Assembly (NCBI RefSeq): GCF_027944115.1
Contig: NZ_JAPJZI010000001.1
Coordinates: 3,596,001-3,660,000, forward strand
Reading direction: 5' to 3'
Length of the DNA: 64,000 nt
From: Hoeflea prorocentri
Lineage (GTDB): Bacteria; Pseudomonadota; Alphaproteobacteria; Rhizobiales; Rhizobiaceae
The notes under the pieces were generated by a model. That model made no database searches. It had not been told where the DNA came from and saw only the letters and a list, made by a program, of their open reading frames with translations. The number at the start of each line of letters is the position of its first letter. Within the stretch, counting starts at the first letter, position 1. Below, in pieces: positions 42,663 through 51,495 of the stretch. A program made the translations under genes and the position numbers.

Positions 42663-42950
42663 CTAAAGGCCTGTCCGTTGTGGCTTGCGCCAATCGCAGC
42701 GGCGCAACGCCGAGCGGGTGAGATCGAGCGACGGATCATGAAACAGCCCGCTGCGCAGGGCGTGGCGCAGATCATCTCGTGTCAGGCCGATATCCATAAG
42801 CTGCGCGTCGTCGAAGGCTTCAAGGCGGACAATCTGTCGGCGGTTTCCGATGACCCGAAGCAGCCTGGACAGGCGCTGCGCCAAGGCTTTAGGATGTAAG
42901 TGATTTCCGACAAGACTCCCGTGTCCTGCGGCTTGTCTGAGCAAGGCCAT
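42663..42950 (-). CDS. DUF1127-domain small protein
   Basis: 95 residues. The C-terminal half carries the DUF1127 pattern RLEAFDDAQLMDIGLTRDDLRHAL, preceded by a basic helix with several arginines (RLSRLLRVIGNRRQIV). AAGGGAG lies before the ATG. Short DUF1127 proteins are abundant in Rhizobiales. Some bind RNA and influence phosphate or C1 metabolism, which makes the location beside the PHO-regulated ugp operon worth noting, though no link is shown by sequence. Confidence 0.82.
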   Translation of the reverse strand: MALLRQAAGHGSLVGNHLHPKALAQRLSRLLRVIGNRRQIVRLEAFDDAQLMDIGLTRDDLRHALRSGLFHDPSLDLTRSALRRCDWRKPQRTGL

Positions 42951-42988
42951 ATCAGGCTCCCTTCAGTCCCGTCCGTGTCGCAGTCGTG

Positions 42989-43387
42989 TCAGCTGGCAGG
43001 CGCCATGGCGTAACTGACGACCTCGTATTCAATGCCCTGGTCGTCTTGGAAGTAGAACCGGCGACCGGGTTCGTAATCGGCGTGGGAGTGCGGCTCGAAG
43101 CCTGATGCGCGGACTTTTTCTTCCGCCGCATCAAGGTCGTCCACCACAACACCGATATGATTGAGGCCACCGGTCGTCACATAGCTGCTTGAACTGCCGG
43201 CCAGTCGCTTGCCCGGCGAATAGAGCGCGAGATAGCTGTTGTCGCCGCCGACATGAACAGTCCTGCCGCCGTGAATGGCTTCTCCCTGCCAACGGATATG
43301 CCAGCCAAATAGATCGCACAGCCACTTTGCCGTTTTTTCCGGATTGTCCACGGTGAGGTTGACGTGTTCCAGAGTTGCCGTTGCCAT
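42989..43387 (-). CDS. VOC/glyoxalase-superfamily protein under SoxR control
   Basis: 132 residues with two beta-alpha-beta-beta-beta units of the vicinal oxygen chelate fold: LEHVNLTVDNPEKTAKWLCDLFGW and then GLNHIGVVVDDLDAAEEKVRASGF. The family metal-ligand positions fall at H8 (LEHVNL), H76 (LNHIGV) and E121 (GIEYEV). Members are glyoxalases, dioxygenases or resistance proteins; the substrate is unknown. It diverges from soxR through a promoter with a near-perfect SoxR box, so it should be induced by redox-cycling compounds. Confidence 0.87.
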   Translation of the reverse strand: MATATLEHVNLTVDNPEKTAKWLCDLFGWHIRWQGEAIHGGRTVHVGGDNSYLALYSPGKRLAGSSSSYVTTGGLNHIGVVVDDLDAAEEKVRASGFEPHSHADYEPGRRFYFQDDQGIEYEVVSYAMAPAS

Positions 43388-43430
43388 AGCCCTGTCCTTT
43401 CAAATTCGATTATTCAGCGTTGATGTTGAC

Positions 43431-43461
43431 ATTCTAATTCCTCAAGTTAACTTTAGGTCAA
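43431..43461 (-). promoter_or_regulatory. SoxR-activated promoter with 19-base spacer
   Basis: Read on the minus strand, the -35 is TTGACC (43461-43456) and the -10 is TAGAAT (43436-43431), with a 19-base spacer containing most of the SoxR dyad CCTCAAGTTAACTTTAGG (plus strand 43440-43457). That dyad differs at one base from the soxS operator of E. coli as I recall it. The overlong spacer is the hallmark of MerR-family activation. It drives the VOC gene. Confidence 0.9.
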
Positions 43462-43492
43462 GGTATTTTTTCAACTCATTTTGGAGCATCGC

Positions 43493-43957
43493 ATGAGAGC
43501 GAGTGACAGGTTGTCGATCGGTGAGCTGGCGCGGCGGACCGGACTGGCCGTTTCGGCGATCCGCTATTATGAGGCCGAAGGTCTTTTGACAGCAGAGCGC
43601 AATGCCGGCGGCCAAAGGCGTTTCCTGCGCTCCGATATCCGGCGGCTCTCCTTCATTCTGATTGCCCAGCAGTTCGGTTTCACGCTGGAGAAAATCCGCG
43701 AACAGCTCCAGTCCCTGCCGCTGGAACGCACACCGACCAAGGCGGACTGGACAAAGATCAGCCGCAGCTTCCGCAACGAACTCGATACCCGGATCGAAAG
43801 CCTCACGCGCCTTCGGGATAATCTCGACGGCTGCATCGGCTGCGGATGCCTGTCGCTGCGAAAGTGCGCGCTTTACAATCCACAGGACAGTGCACGCGTC
43901 CATGGCAGCGGGCCGCGTTACCTGATGGGTGACGATCCGCCTAAAACCACAGGCTGA
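43493..43957 (+). CDS. soxR: Redox-sensing transcriptional activator SoxR
   Basis: 154-residue MerR-family protein. The winged helix-turn-helix RLSIGELARRTGLAVSAIRYYEAEGLL is at the N-terminus, a dimerisation helix follows, and the [2Fe-2S] cysteine motif C-x2-C-x-C-x5-C sits at C114, C117, C119 and C125 (CIGCGCLSLRKC). The ATG at 43493 has TTGGAG upstream. Oxidation of the cluster by redox-active compounds switches on the target promoter. The only target visible here is the divergent VOC gene. Confidence 0.95.
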   Translation: MRASDRLSIGELARRTGLAVSAIRYYEAEGLLTAERNAGGQRRFLRSDIRRLSFILIAQQFGFTLEKIREQLQSLPLERTPTKADWTKISRSFRNELDTRIESLTRLRDNLDGCIGCGCLSLRKCALYNPQDSARVHGSGPRYLMGDDPPKTTG

Positions 43958-44092
43958 CGCCGTTGGGTACAAGTCGCAGCAACCGACTTTGAACGGTTGC
44001 GCCGAATCATTTCGTCCTGCTAAGTGGCACGGTCGGATTGCCGGCAACGCCTTATCCATCGCCATCTGAAATGAGAGCCCGTCACCGGCCGC

Positions 44093-45583
44093 ATGACCGT
44101 CCAGATTGAACTCGGCACACAGAAAACCGGCCTGCCGGCGGAAATGGATCTGGAAGAGCTTCTGGCAACGCGTCTGCTCGTGCAGGGCAATTCCGGATCG
44201 GGCAAATCACATTTGCTGCGGCGTATCCTCGAACAAAGTGCACAATGGGTTCAGCAGGTGGTCATCGATCCCGAGGGCGATTTTGTCTCGCTTGCCGAAG
44301 AATACGGTCACGTTGTGGTCGAAGCCGACGGATCGGAGCGGGATCTGCAGATGATTGCCGCGCGGGTGCGCCAGCATCGTGTTTCGGTGATCTTCAATCT
44401 GGAGGGCCTGGACGCCGACCGGCAGATGAAGGCGGCCGGCGCGTTCATCAACGGTCTGTTCGAGGTCGCCCGCGAGATCTGGTATCCGGCGCTCGTGGTT
44501 GTCGACGAAGCGCAGCTCTTTGCGCCAACGGCGGCCGGTGAGTTCACCGAGGATGCACGGCGGGCTTCGCTCGGCGCCATGACCAATCTGATGTGCCGTG
44601 GCCGCAAACGCGGCCTTGCCGGCATTATCGCCACCCAACGCCTTGCCAAGCTGGCAAAAAATGTTGCGGCGGAAGCGTCGAACTTCCTGATGGGGCGCAC
44701 ATTCCTCGATATCGATATGGCACGCGCCAGCGACCTGCTCGGCATGGAACGCCGCCAGGCGGAGACCTTCCGCAACCTTGACCGCGGGCAGTTCGTGGCG
44801 CTCGGTCCGGCCCTCAGCCGACGGCCGGTTCAAATCGCCATCGGCGAGGTCAAAACCCGAGGCATGGGATCAAGCCCCAAACTCATGCCCCTTCCCGAGC
44901 AACCGGCCGGCCAGGATCTGCAGGACCTGCTCTACGCCTCTACCGAGGGGAACATGCCGCCGGTGGAAAAGTCCCGGCCGCGACCGGTCGACACACAAGG
45001 CGTTTTGAGACAGCTTGCCGTCAGCAGCCCGCCGGCCGATGAAGAACCGCCGGGAGAAGCGGAGGATAAACATGATGAAGCCGACATCACCGCCGCGGTC
45101 ATCGATATCCTGTCGCAGATGATGGAGGATCCAGAGGCTGCCTACCGTCCGGTTTCTCTGCTCTACCAGGATTTTCAGGTGCGTTGCCGCATTGCCCGGA
45201 TCAACCGGCCACCCGACCTGCAGGGCTTTCGGGAGCTTCTGCCAATCGCAAGAGCAGGCGGAGACGTGGCGGAGGCGGCATCGGAAGACTGGCCAAGGGC
45301 AACGCAGATCGCCTCAGGTCTGCCGGACACGATGCGGGGCGCATTCCTGCTGATTGCCAGGGCGGCCGCTCAAGGCGAGCCCTGTCCGTCCAATATGGAG
45401 ATCGCCACGGCCTACGGTACGCGCTCGCCGGGCCGGGCACGCTGGCTGATCGGATATATGGAAGAAAACGGTTTCCTGTCGTGCTCCAGCGATCTGCGCG
45501 GCAACCGGATAATCGGCCTTCCGGAGCTCGGCTGGCAGACAGCGCCAGGTCATCCGGACGGCGCGGAGGATCGCGCTTCCTGA
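44093..45583 (+). CDS. HerA/DUF87-type ATPase, unknown role
   Basis: 496 residues. The P-loop ATPase core has Walker A VQGNSGSGKSH (residues 30-40), VVIDPEGDF, Walker B PALVVVDEAQLF (132-143), and a sensor-like MTNLMCRGRKRGLAGIIATQR followed by FLMGRTFLDIDMARASDLLG, the pattern of HerA-FtsK superfamily DUF87 proteins. An acidic, proline-rich linker (about 300-335) leads to a C-terminal region of about 150 residues with no domain I can name, possibly a winged helix (CPSNMEIATAYGTRSPGRARWLIGYMEENGF). No NurA-type nuclease gene is adjacent. It stands 92 bases ahead of a cyclase gene on the same strand. Confidence 0.8.
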   Translation: MTVQIELGTQKTGLPAEMDLEELLATRLLVQGNSGSGKSHLLRRILEQSAQWVQQVVIDPEGDFVSLAEEYGHVVVEADGSERDLQMIAARVRQHRVSVIFNLEGLDADRQMKAAGAFINGLFEVAREIWYPALVVVDEAQLFAPTAAGEFTEDARRASLGAMTNLMCRGRKRGLAGIIATQRLAKLAKNVAAEASNFLMGRTFLDIDMARASDLLGMERRQAETFRNLDRGQFVALGPALSRRPVQIAIGEVKTRGMGSSPKLMPLPEQPAGQDLQDLLYASTEGNMPPVEKSRPRPVDTQGVLRQLAVSSPPADEEPPGEAEDKHDEADITAAVIDILSQMMEDPEAAYRPVSLLYQDFQVRCRIARINRPPDLQGFRELLPIARAGGDVAEAASEDWPRATQIASGLPDTMRGAFLLIARAAAQGEPCPSNMEIATAYGTRSPGRARWLIGYMEENGFLSCSSDLRGNRIIGLPELGWQTAPGHPDGAEDRAS

Positions 45584-45675
45584 CAACCTGTTGTCAGCAG
45601 GGCACAGTGATTGCTTGCAATTTGTCGGTGCAGGAACAATCTATAGCCTCTGAATGCACCAAATGAGCGAAAACA

Positions 45676-46941
45676 ATGGCTGACAGCACACTGATTAAAG
45701 GCATCGGCGAATGGCTGATCGACCAGGCTCTGAGCGAGCCTGATATCGTCGAGATGTTCGATGCTGTCTGCCAGCGGCTTTACGCGGCCGGCGTGCCGCT
45801 GGGGCGCGCACGCCTGTCCTGGCCGACCCTGCATCCGCTTTTTCAGGCCGAAACGGTTTTGTGGGAACGCGGCAAGCCTCCAGAGCTCGAGCAATTCAGG
45901 CACCAGGAAGAAGAGTCTGAGGATTATCTCGCGAGCCCGATGCATTTCATGTTCGAGCACAATGTCTATGTCCTGCGCCGCAAGCTGCAAGGACCGGACA
46001 AGCTCGTGGACTTCCCGATCCTTGAGGACCTGATCGAACAGGGCATGACGGACTATCTGACCATCGCAACGTCCTTCGACAGCACTGCCGATGAAATGCA
46101 TCAGAAATTGTTCGGCATTCTGGCGGCCTGGACGTCGGACAGGCCCGGCGGCTTTACCGAGAACGATGTTGCGGCTCTGCAGAAAATCCAGCGCCGTATG
46201 GCCGTTGCCTGCAAGGCGGCCATTCAGTCGCGCATCGCCGGCAATATCGTCGAGACTTATCTTGGCCGGCAGGCCGGCAGACAGGTGCTTGACGGCGCCA
46301 TCAAGCGCGGCGACGGCCAGCAGACGCAAGCGGTTGTATGGCTGTCGGATCTGCGCGAGTCGACGGCGCTCGCCGATACAATGGCTGCCGACGCCTATTT
46401 CGACCTGCTTAACGACTATTACGAGTGCACAGCGGGTGCGGCCATCAAACATGGCGGCGAGGTCCTCGATTTCATCGGCGATGCTGTGCTGGCGATCTTC
46501 CCATACCGAAGCGAACGGGAATTCAAACGGGCCGCCTCTGCGGCGACGAAGGCGCTGCGTGACGCGTTTTCTTTGCGTATCGACGTCAACGCGAAACGCC
46601 AGGAAAACGGCCGTGTGCCAATTCGCTTCGGCATCGGCCTCAACACCGGAACGGTCATGTTCGGCAATATCGGTGTGGAGGAACGCCTGACCTTTTCTGT
46701 GATTGGCCCGACCGTCAATGAGGTGTCGCGTATCGAAACCCTGACCAAGGCGATCAACGCAAATGCCCTGGTCACCAGGAAAATCGCTGATAGTGAACCC
46801 GGCCAATGGGAATCGACCGGCAGACATCGGCTCGCCGGTGTCTCACAGGAAATCGAGCTGTTTGCACCCAAAGGACCGGAAAAGCCGGCCGCGGCGCCGG
46901 ACCTTGATGCCGGTGATGACAAGATAACGGTCCGGCACTGA
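45676..46941 (+). CDS. Soluble class III nucleotide cyclase with N-terminal sensor domain
   Basis: 421 residues, no signal or TM segment. The N-terminal part (1 to about 205) is the domain found ahead of many rhizobial cyclases (LSEPDIVEMFDAVCQRLYAAGVPLGRARLSWPTLHPLFQAETVLW). The C-terminal catalytic domain (about 215-400) keeps both metal aspartates (WLSDLREST; FIGDAVLAIFP) and the Asn/Arg pair (VNEVSRIE). The usual adenine-selecting Lys is Asp here (VLDFIGD), and the Asp/Thr position is Ser (FSVIG), so base preference is uncertain. Confidence 0.88.
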   Translation: MADSTLIKGIGEWLIDQALSEPDIVEMFDAVCQRLYAAGVPLGRARLSWPTLHPLFQAETVLWERGKPPELEQFRHQEEESEDYLASPMHFMFEHNVYVLRRKLQGPDKLVDFPILEDLIEQGMTDYLTIATSFDSTADEMHQKLFGILAAWTSDRPGGFTENDVAALQKIQRRMAVACKAAIQSRIAGNIVETYLGRQAGRQVLDGAIKRGDGQQTQAVVWLSDLRESTALADTMAADAYFDLLNDYYECTAGAAIKHGGEVLDFIGDAVLAIFPYRSEREFKRAASAATKALRDAFSLRIDVNAKRQENGRVPIRFGIGLNTGTVMFGNIGVEERLTFSVIGPTVNEVSRIETLTKAINANALVTRKIADSEPGQWESTGRHRLAGVSQEIELFAPKGPEKPAAAPDLDAGDDKITVRH

Positions 46942-46949
46942 CCGGACCA

Positions 46950-47561
46950 TCACCTCTCAGCCAAGGCGAGACGCAGACCGAGTGCTCCGAAGGCGCCGGC
47001 AAAACCGCGCTTGAGCCAGCGCATCACAGCCGGCCTCGATATGACATGCCGGCGGGTTGCCGAGGCAAAAGCGCCGTACCCGACAAAAACAACAAAGGTG
47101 AGCGCCATGAAGATCGCGGCCAGCACCAGCATTTGCGCCGTCGCGTTTGCAGCGCCCGCGGGCACGAATTGCGGCAGGAAAGCAAGGAAGAACAGCGACA
47201 GTTTCGGATTGAGGATGTTCAACAGGAAGCCGCTGACGATGATCTTCGGCGCGGATGAAGACGACTTCTCCGGCTTCACATCAAGCGCCCCGCCCTCGCG
47301 CAAGACTCCGTAGGCCATGTAGATGAGATAGGCGACGCCCAGATATTTCACGATCTGGAATGCAAGCGCGCTGGTATGAAGCAGCGCTGCAAGGCCAACG
47401 ATGCTGGCGGCGATATGCGGCACGATGCCGAGCGTACAGCCGAACGCCGCCAGCACGCTGGCGCGCCATCCCCGTGAAAGGCCGAAGGCGAGCGTGTAAA
47501 TGACGCCCGTTCCCGGCAGCAGGATGACGATCAGCGACGTGATGAGGTATTCGAGCGACAT
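46950..47561 (-). CDS. LysE/RhtB-family amino-acid exporter
   Basis: 203 residues with six hydrophobic helices. The family N-terminus is MSLEYLITSLIVILLPGTGVIYTLAFGLSRG, followed by the GxxxxLGxxxG-type segment AAFGCTLGIVPHIAASIVGLAALL and the later LLNILNPKLSLFFLAFLPQF motif typical of RhtB-type exporters. The ATG at 47561 has ATGGAG upstream. The substrate is unknown. It converges on the cyclase gene with an 8-base gap. Confidence 0.9.
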   Translation of the reverse strand: MSLEYLITSLIVILLPGTGVIYTLAFGLSRGWRASVLAAFGCTLGIVPHIAASIVGLAALLHTSALAFQIVKYLGVAYLIYMAYGVLREGGALDVKPEKSSSSAPKIIVSGFLLNILNPKLSLFFLAFLPQFVPAGAANATAQMLVLAAIFMALTFVVFVGYGAFASATRRHVISRPAVMRWLKRGFAGAFGALGLRLALAER

Positions 47562-47677
47562 GGGCGGCTCCATAAAGATGATCTGCAGTCGAGCAAATCA
47601 GATTTGGCGAAGCCGTTCAACCGCCACCACGATCAGCGCCGTCGGGCAGGTCATACAAGACACACGGGACTGACCGG

Positions 47678-48451
47678 TCAGATGGCCAAGTACTCGTTGC
47701 GCAGATCCTCGTCATTAAGGACATCCTGCGCGATGCCGGAATAGACAACCTCACCCATATCGACGATGACCGCCTTGTCGGCAAGCTTGAGCGCGGCAAC
47801 CGCGTTCTGCTCGACGATGATCGTGGTGATGCCGAGTTCCTTGATCTGGCGAACGATCTTTTCGATTTCCTGAACGATCACGGGCGCCAGACCCTCATAG
47901 GGCTCATCGAGAAGAAGCAGCTTCACATCGCGCGCAAGGGCACGGGCAACGGCCAGCATCTGCTGCTCGCCGCCGGACAGCGTGGTGCCCATCTGGGCGC
48001 GGCGTTCGGCAAGGCGCGGGAAATGTTCGTAGATGCGTTCCAGCTCCCATCCAAGCGGCTCCGCCACCTGTGACAGCATCAGGTTTTCCTCGACTGTCAG
48101 GCCGCCGATGATGCGCCTGTCTTCCGGCACGAGTTGAACGCCCAACTGTGCGGCCTGATAGGACTGCTTGTCATGCAGGCTCTCGCCGCCGAGCCAGATC
48201 TCGCCGGTTCGCAGTTGCGGATCGTCAACACGGGCAATTGTCCTCAGCGTTGAGGTCTTGCCGGCGCCGTTGCGGCCAAGCAACGCCAGGATTTCACCCT
48301 CGTTGAGATCGAGCGAAATGCCCTGAACGATGTAGGATTCGCCGTAATAGGCGTGGATATCGCGCACGGCGAAAAACGAATCGCGCGGGTCGGGACGGGC
48401 GCTGTCGGGCTCGGCGACCTGCAGGTCGCTTGCGTCGGTTTTCTTCAGCAT
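47678..48451 (-). CDS. livF: Branched-chain amino-acid-type ABC ATPase LivF
   Basis: 257 residues: Walker A GRNGAGKTST, signature LSGGEQQMLAVARAL, and Walker B LLLLDEPYEGLAP, with the LivF-type C-terminus (GEVVYSGIAQDVLNDEDLRNEYLAI). The ATG at 48451 lies one base past the livG stop. The N-terminus carries about 25 extra polar residues before the ABC domain. Last gene of the five-gene operon; one of two ATPases powering the LivHM channel. Confidence 0.92.
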   Translation of the reverse strand: MLKKTDASDLQVAEPDSARPDPRDSFFAVRDIHAYYGESYIVQGISLDLNEGEILALLGRNGAGKTSTLRTIARVDDPQLRTGEIWLGGESLHDKQSYQAAQLGVQLVPEDRRIIGGLTVEENLMLSQVAEPLGWELERIYEHFPRLAERRAQMGTTLSGGEQQMLAVARALARDVKLLLLDEPYEGLAPVIVQEIEKIVRQIKELGITTIIVEQNAVAALKLADKAVIVDMGEVVYSGIAQDVLNDEDLRNEYLAI

Positions 48452-48452
48452 G

Positions 48453-49211
48453 TCAGTGCGCTCCACCAAGATAAGCTTCCTGTACTTTCGGGTTGCCTTT
48501 GATTTCATCCGGTGTTCCCGAAGCGATGATCCGACCCTGTGCGAGGACAGAAATGCGATCAGCCAGCGAAAACACCACATGCATGTCGTGCTCGATAATC
48601 ACCTTAGTCATACCACGCTCCTTGATGGTCTTCAAAAGGTCCACCGTGCGGTTCGTGTCGTGCCTGGACATGCCCGCCGTCGGCTCGTCGAGCAGCAGGA
48701 GTTTGGGGTGCTGGATCAGGCACATGGCAAGCTCCAGACGCCGTTTGTCACCGCGCGAAAGCGATGCGGCCTCGCGCTCCGCCATGACACCGAGCCCGAC
48801 ATCGGCAAGGGTTTTTTCTGCCTCATCTCGAACCGCTGCCTCGTGCCGCAGCTTGGCGAAAGGCCGCAATTTGAACGAGCCGTCACGGCTGGCAAAAGCC
48901 GGTATCATCACATTGTCGAGCAGGGTCAGGTCCGGGAAAATCTCAGGTGTCTGAAACACCCGCGAGACCCCGAGCTGGTTGATTTCGTCCGGCGTGTGGT
49001 TGTCGAGCACTTCGCCATTGAACACGACATGGCCGCTGTCCGGCTTGATCCGGCCGACACACACATTCAGCAATGTCGACTTGCCGGCACCGTTGGGCCC
49101 GATGATCGCGTGAGTCGTTCCTTCTTCCACGTTGAGATCAACATCGCTGAGGGCTCTTAAGCCGCCGAAGCTCTTGTGGACATCGGCCACGTGCAAAACA
49201 CTGTTTGTCAT
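48453..49211 (-). CDS. livG: Branched-chain amino-acid-type ABC ATPase LivG
   Basis: 252 residues: Walker A GPNGAGKST, signature region ASLSRGDKRRLELAMCL, Walker B LLLLDEPTAGMS, and the LivG-type end GRIIASGTPDEIKGNPKVQEAYLG. Partner of LivF. It lies 12 bases after livM and 1 base before livF. Confidence 0.93.
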   Translation of the reverse strand: MTNSVLHVADVHKSFGGLRALSDVDLNVEEGTTHAIIGPNGAGKSTLLNVCVGRIKPDSGHVVFNGEVLDNHTPDEINQLGVSRVFQTPEIFPDLTLLDNVMIPAFASRDGSFKLRPFAKLRHEAAVRDEAEKTLADVGLGVMAEREAASLSRGDKRRLELAMCLIQHPKLLLLDEPTAGMSRHDTNRTVDLLKTIKERGMTKVIIEHDMHVVFSLADRISVLAQGRIIASGTPDEIKGNPKVQEAYLGGAH

Positions 49212-49223
49212 GACGGGCTCCTC

Positions 49224-50363
49224 CTATTCGGCCGGTTGGGCTACGGCCGCGGGTTCGGACTTGTTACCGCTCCCGCCGCCAAAGCGGCGCAGAAGCAGCC
49301 TCCAGCCTTCCATGATGCCACCTGGCAGGAAGATGACGATCAACATGAACAGGACACCCAGTGTCAGGTGCCAGCCCTCGCCGACGAAGAGACCGGAAAC
49401 CGATACCGCGATCTCCTGCAGGCTCTCCGGCAGGAACGAGTAGAAATTTTCCAGCGTCGCCTTGTTGAAGGACGAAAAGATGTTCTCGAAATATTTGATG
49501 ACCCATGCACCGATCATCGGGCCGACCAGGGTTCCGACACCACCGAGAATGGTCATCAGCACGACCTCGCCCGAGGCCGTCCATTGCATGCGCTCGGCTC
49601 CAGCGAGCGGGTCGGTCACCGCCATCAGCGAGCCGGCGAGCCCGGCGAACATGCCGGAGATCACAAAGGCAGTCAGGGTGTAGGGCCGTGTGTTGAAGCC
49701 GGTATAGCCCATACGGTTCTGGTTGGACTTGATGCCGCGCAGGGTGAGGCCGAAGGGCGAGTTGAAAATCCGCCGCGTGATGAAGAAGCAGATGATCAGC
49801 ACAACCGCGCAGAAGTAAAAGCCGGAATAGCCGCTCATCGACAGTCCGAACAGCGTGGTCGAAGGCAGGCCGTCACCGGCCTCCGTCGTCAGCCGGTCGA
49901 GGATGCGCGGGTCCTGCAGCGTCAGCTGCAAGCCGGTTTCACCATTGGTGATGGGTGTCAGCACCGAATAGGCAAGACTGTAGGACATTTGCGCGAAGGC
50001 CAGAGTCAGGATGGAGAAATAAATCCCCGAACGCCGCAGGCTGACATAGCCAATGACAAGGGCGAAAAGGCCCGCAAAAGCGACGCCGAAAAAGATCGCC
50101 GGGAGGACATTCATCGTGAACAGTTTGAACGACCAGACTGCCGCGTAGGATCCGACACCGAGAAACGCCGCGTGCCCGAAGGACAGATACCCGGTCAGGC
50201 CGAACAGGATATTGAAGCCCATGGCGAAGATGGCGAAAATCGCGAACTTCTGCAGCAGGTCGGGATAGTTGGCGCCGAATGGCGTCAGCCAGATCGGCAT
50301 CAGCAGGATGACCAGCGAAAACGCCGCCAGCGCAAAAGGTTCCCTGTTGAACATCTGCTTCAT
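49224..50363 (-). CDS. livM: Branched-chain amino-acid-type ABC permease LivM
   Basis: 379-residue permease. The LivM signature [17 protein letters not shown] is near residue 58, and the ATPase-contact stretch ALRGIKSNQ-like ([26 protein letters not shown]) is near 225. Eight or more hydrophobic helices are predicted. The acidic/basic C-terminal tail contains an A/E-rich end. It partners LivH, encoded 4 bases upstream. Confidence 0.92.
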   Translation of the reverse strand: MKQMFNREPFALAAFSLVILLMPIWLTPFGANYPDLLQKFAIFAIFAMGFNILFGLTGYLSFGHAAFLGVGSYAAVWSFKLFTMNVLPAIFFGVAFAGLFALVIGYVSLRRSGIYFSILTLAFAQMSYSLAYSVLTPITNGETGLQLTLQDPRILDRLTTEAGDGLPSTTLFGLSMSGYSGFYFCAVVLIICFFITRRIFNSPFGLTLRGIKSNQNRMGYTGFNTRPYTLTAFVISGMFAGLAGSLMAVTDPLAGAERMQWTASGEVVLMTILGGVGTLVGPMIGAWVIKYFENIFSSFNKATLENFYSFLPESLQEIAVSVSGLFVGEGWHLTLGVLFMLIVIFLPGGIMEGWRLLLRRFGGGSGNKSEPAAVAQPAE

Positions 50364-50367
50364 CGTT

Positions 50368-51393
50368 CTATTCCTCCATCACGCCTTCGCGGCCAAGAAG
50401 CCCGCGCGGCATGGTCAACAGGATAACAACCGCAACCAGATAGATGATGATCTGGTTGATGCCGGGGAAAATGCTCATGACGGCATTCATCGACGCGAAT
50501 GACTGAAGGATACCCAGCAGGAATCCGGCGAGAACCGCGCCCGGCAGCGAGCCCATGCCGCCGACCACAACGACGACAAATGACAGGACAAGGAAATCCA
50601 TGCCCATGTGGTAGTCGGGCGGCAGGATCGGCGTGTACATGACGCCGGCAAGGCCGGCGACCACCGCTGCAATACCGAATACGACCGTGAACCGCTTCTG
50701 GATATTGATGCCGAGCAGGCCGACCGTTTCGCTGTCGCGCATGCCGGCGCGCACCACCATGCCGTAGGTGGTGAACTGCAGGAAGGCGAAGACCGCGGCG
50801 ATCACCGCCGCTGCAAAGCCGAAATAGACCAGCCGCCACCAGGGATAGACGAGGCCGTCGCCCAGGCCGAGCCAGGCACCGATATCAGCGCTGCCGGCAA
50901 CAACGGCAGGTGCGGCCTGCGGGATCGGGTTGGCACCGAAATAGTGCTTGATGATTTCCTGCAGGACGATCGCCAGACCGAAGGTAACGAGGATCTGGTC
51001 CGCATGAGGCCGCTTGTAGAAATGTTTGATCAGCCCGCGTTCCATGACGATGCCGATCACCAGCATCACCGGGATTGCGACGATAATCGAGAAGGGAACC
51101 GAATAATTGACCAGGAAAGCGCCAAAATCGCCCAGCCACGCTTCAACATAAGGCGTTCTGATTTCAACCGGCGTTCCCCAGGCGGTCTTTTCGGTCGGAT
51201 GTGCGACAACCTTTTCCAGGCTGAGCAGCTTGTTGAAGGTCACCGCGCAAAATGCGCCGAGCATGAACAGCGCGCCATGGGCGAAGTTGACGACGCCAAG
51301 CGTTCCGAACACCAGCGTCAGCCCCAGCGCGATCAGCGCATAGGCGCCGCCCTTGTCGAGACCATTGAGAAATTGCAGCAGAATTGCATCCAT
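50368..51393 (-). CDS. livH: Branched-chain amino-acid-type ABC permease LivH
   Basis: 341-residue permease: [40 protein letters not shown] is the LivH N-terminus, and [34 protein letters not shown] the conserved loop. It carries an insertion of about 45 residues near 55-90 compared with the usual 300-residue LivH. It follows the binding-protein gene after a hairpin. Confidence 0.92.
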   Translation of the reverse strand: MDAILLQFLNGLDKGGAYALIALGLTLVFGTLGVVNFAHGALFMLGAFCAVTFNKLLSLEKVVAHPTEKTAWGTPVEIRTPYVEAWLGDFGAFLVNYSVPFSIIVAIPVMLVIGIVMERGLIKHFYKRPHADQILVTFGLAIVLQEIIKHYFGANPIPQAAPAVVAGSADIGAWLGLGDGLVYPWWRLVYFGFAAAVIAAVFAFLQFTTYGMVVRAGMRDSETVGLLGINIQKRFTVVFGIAAVVAGLAGVMYTPILPPDYHMGMDFLVLSFVVVVVGGMGSLPGAVLAGFLLGILQSFASMNAVMSIFPGINQIIIYLVAVVILLTMPRGLLGREGVMEE

Positions 51394-51430
51394 ATCCCTG
51401 TGCGCTCCCCTGCGCGATGCATGGTATCTT

Positions 51431-51460
51431 CCGGACCGCCGTCAAAGGACGGCGATCCGG
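51431..51460 (-). terminator. Intercistronic stem-loop between binding-protein gene and livH
   Basis: CCGGA-c-CGCCGTC / GACGGCG-a-TCCGG with an AAAG loop: 12 pairs and a single mismatch, in the 102-base gap after the binding-protein stop (reading on the minus strand). It resembles the structures in the two other ABC operons of the window. Probable attenuator or mRNA-stabilising element. Confidence 0.7.
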
Positions 51461-51495
51461 TGCGTTAGCCGCTGAGTTCAAGCAGCTTCAGTCTA

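Noticed and set aside
44025-44042. TGGCAC ... TTGC resembling a sigma-54 promoter before the HerA-like gene
   Set aside because: The gap between the two elements is 7 bases instead of the required 5, so the -24/-12 spacing is wrong.
43442-44065. Long minus-strand frame opposite soxR
   Set aside because: It is antisense to a gene with an intact Fe-S cysteine motif and has no start signal or domain. It is a by-product of high-GC codon use.
49176-50426. 416-codon plus-strand frame opposite livM
   Set aside because: It is very rich in Gln, Arg, Glu and Asp without hydrophobic core or motif, a typical mirror of a membrane-protein gene; livM itself is unmistakable.
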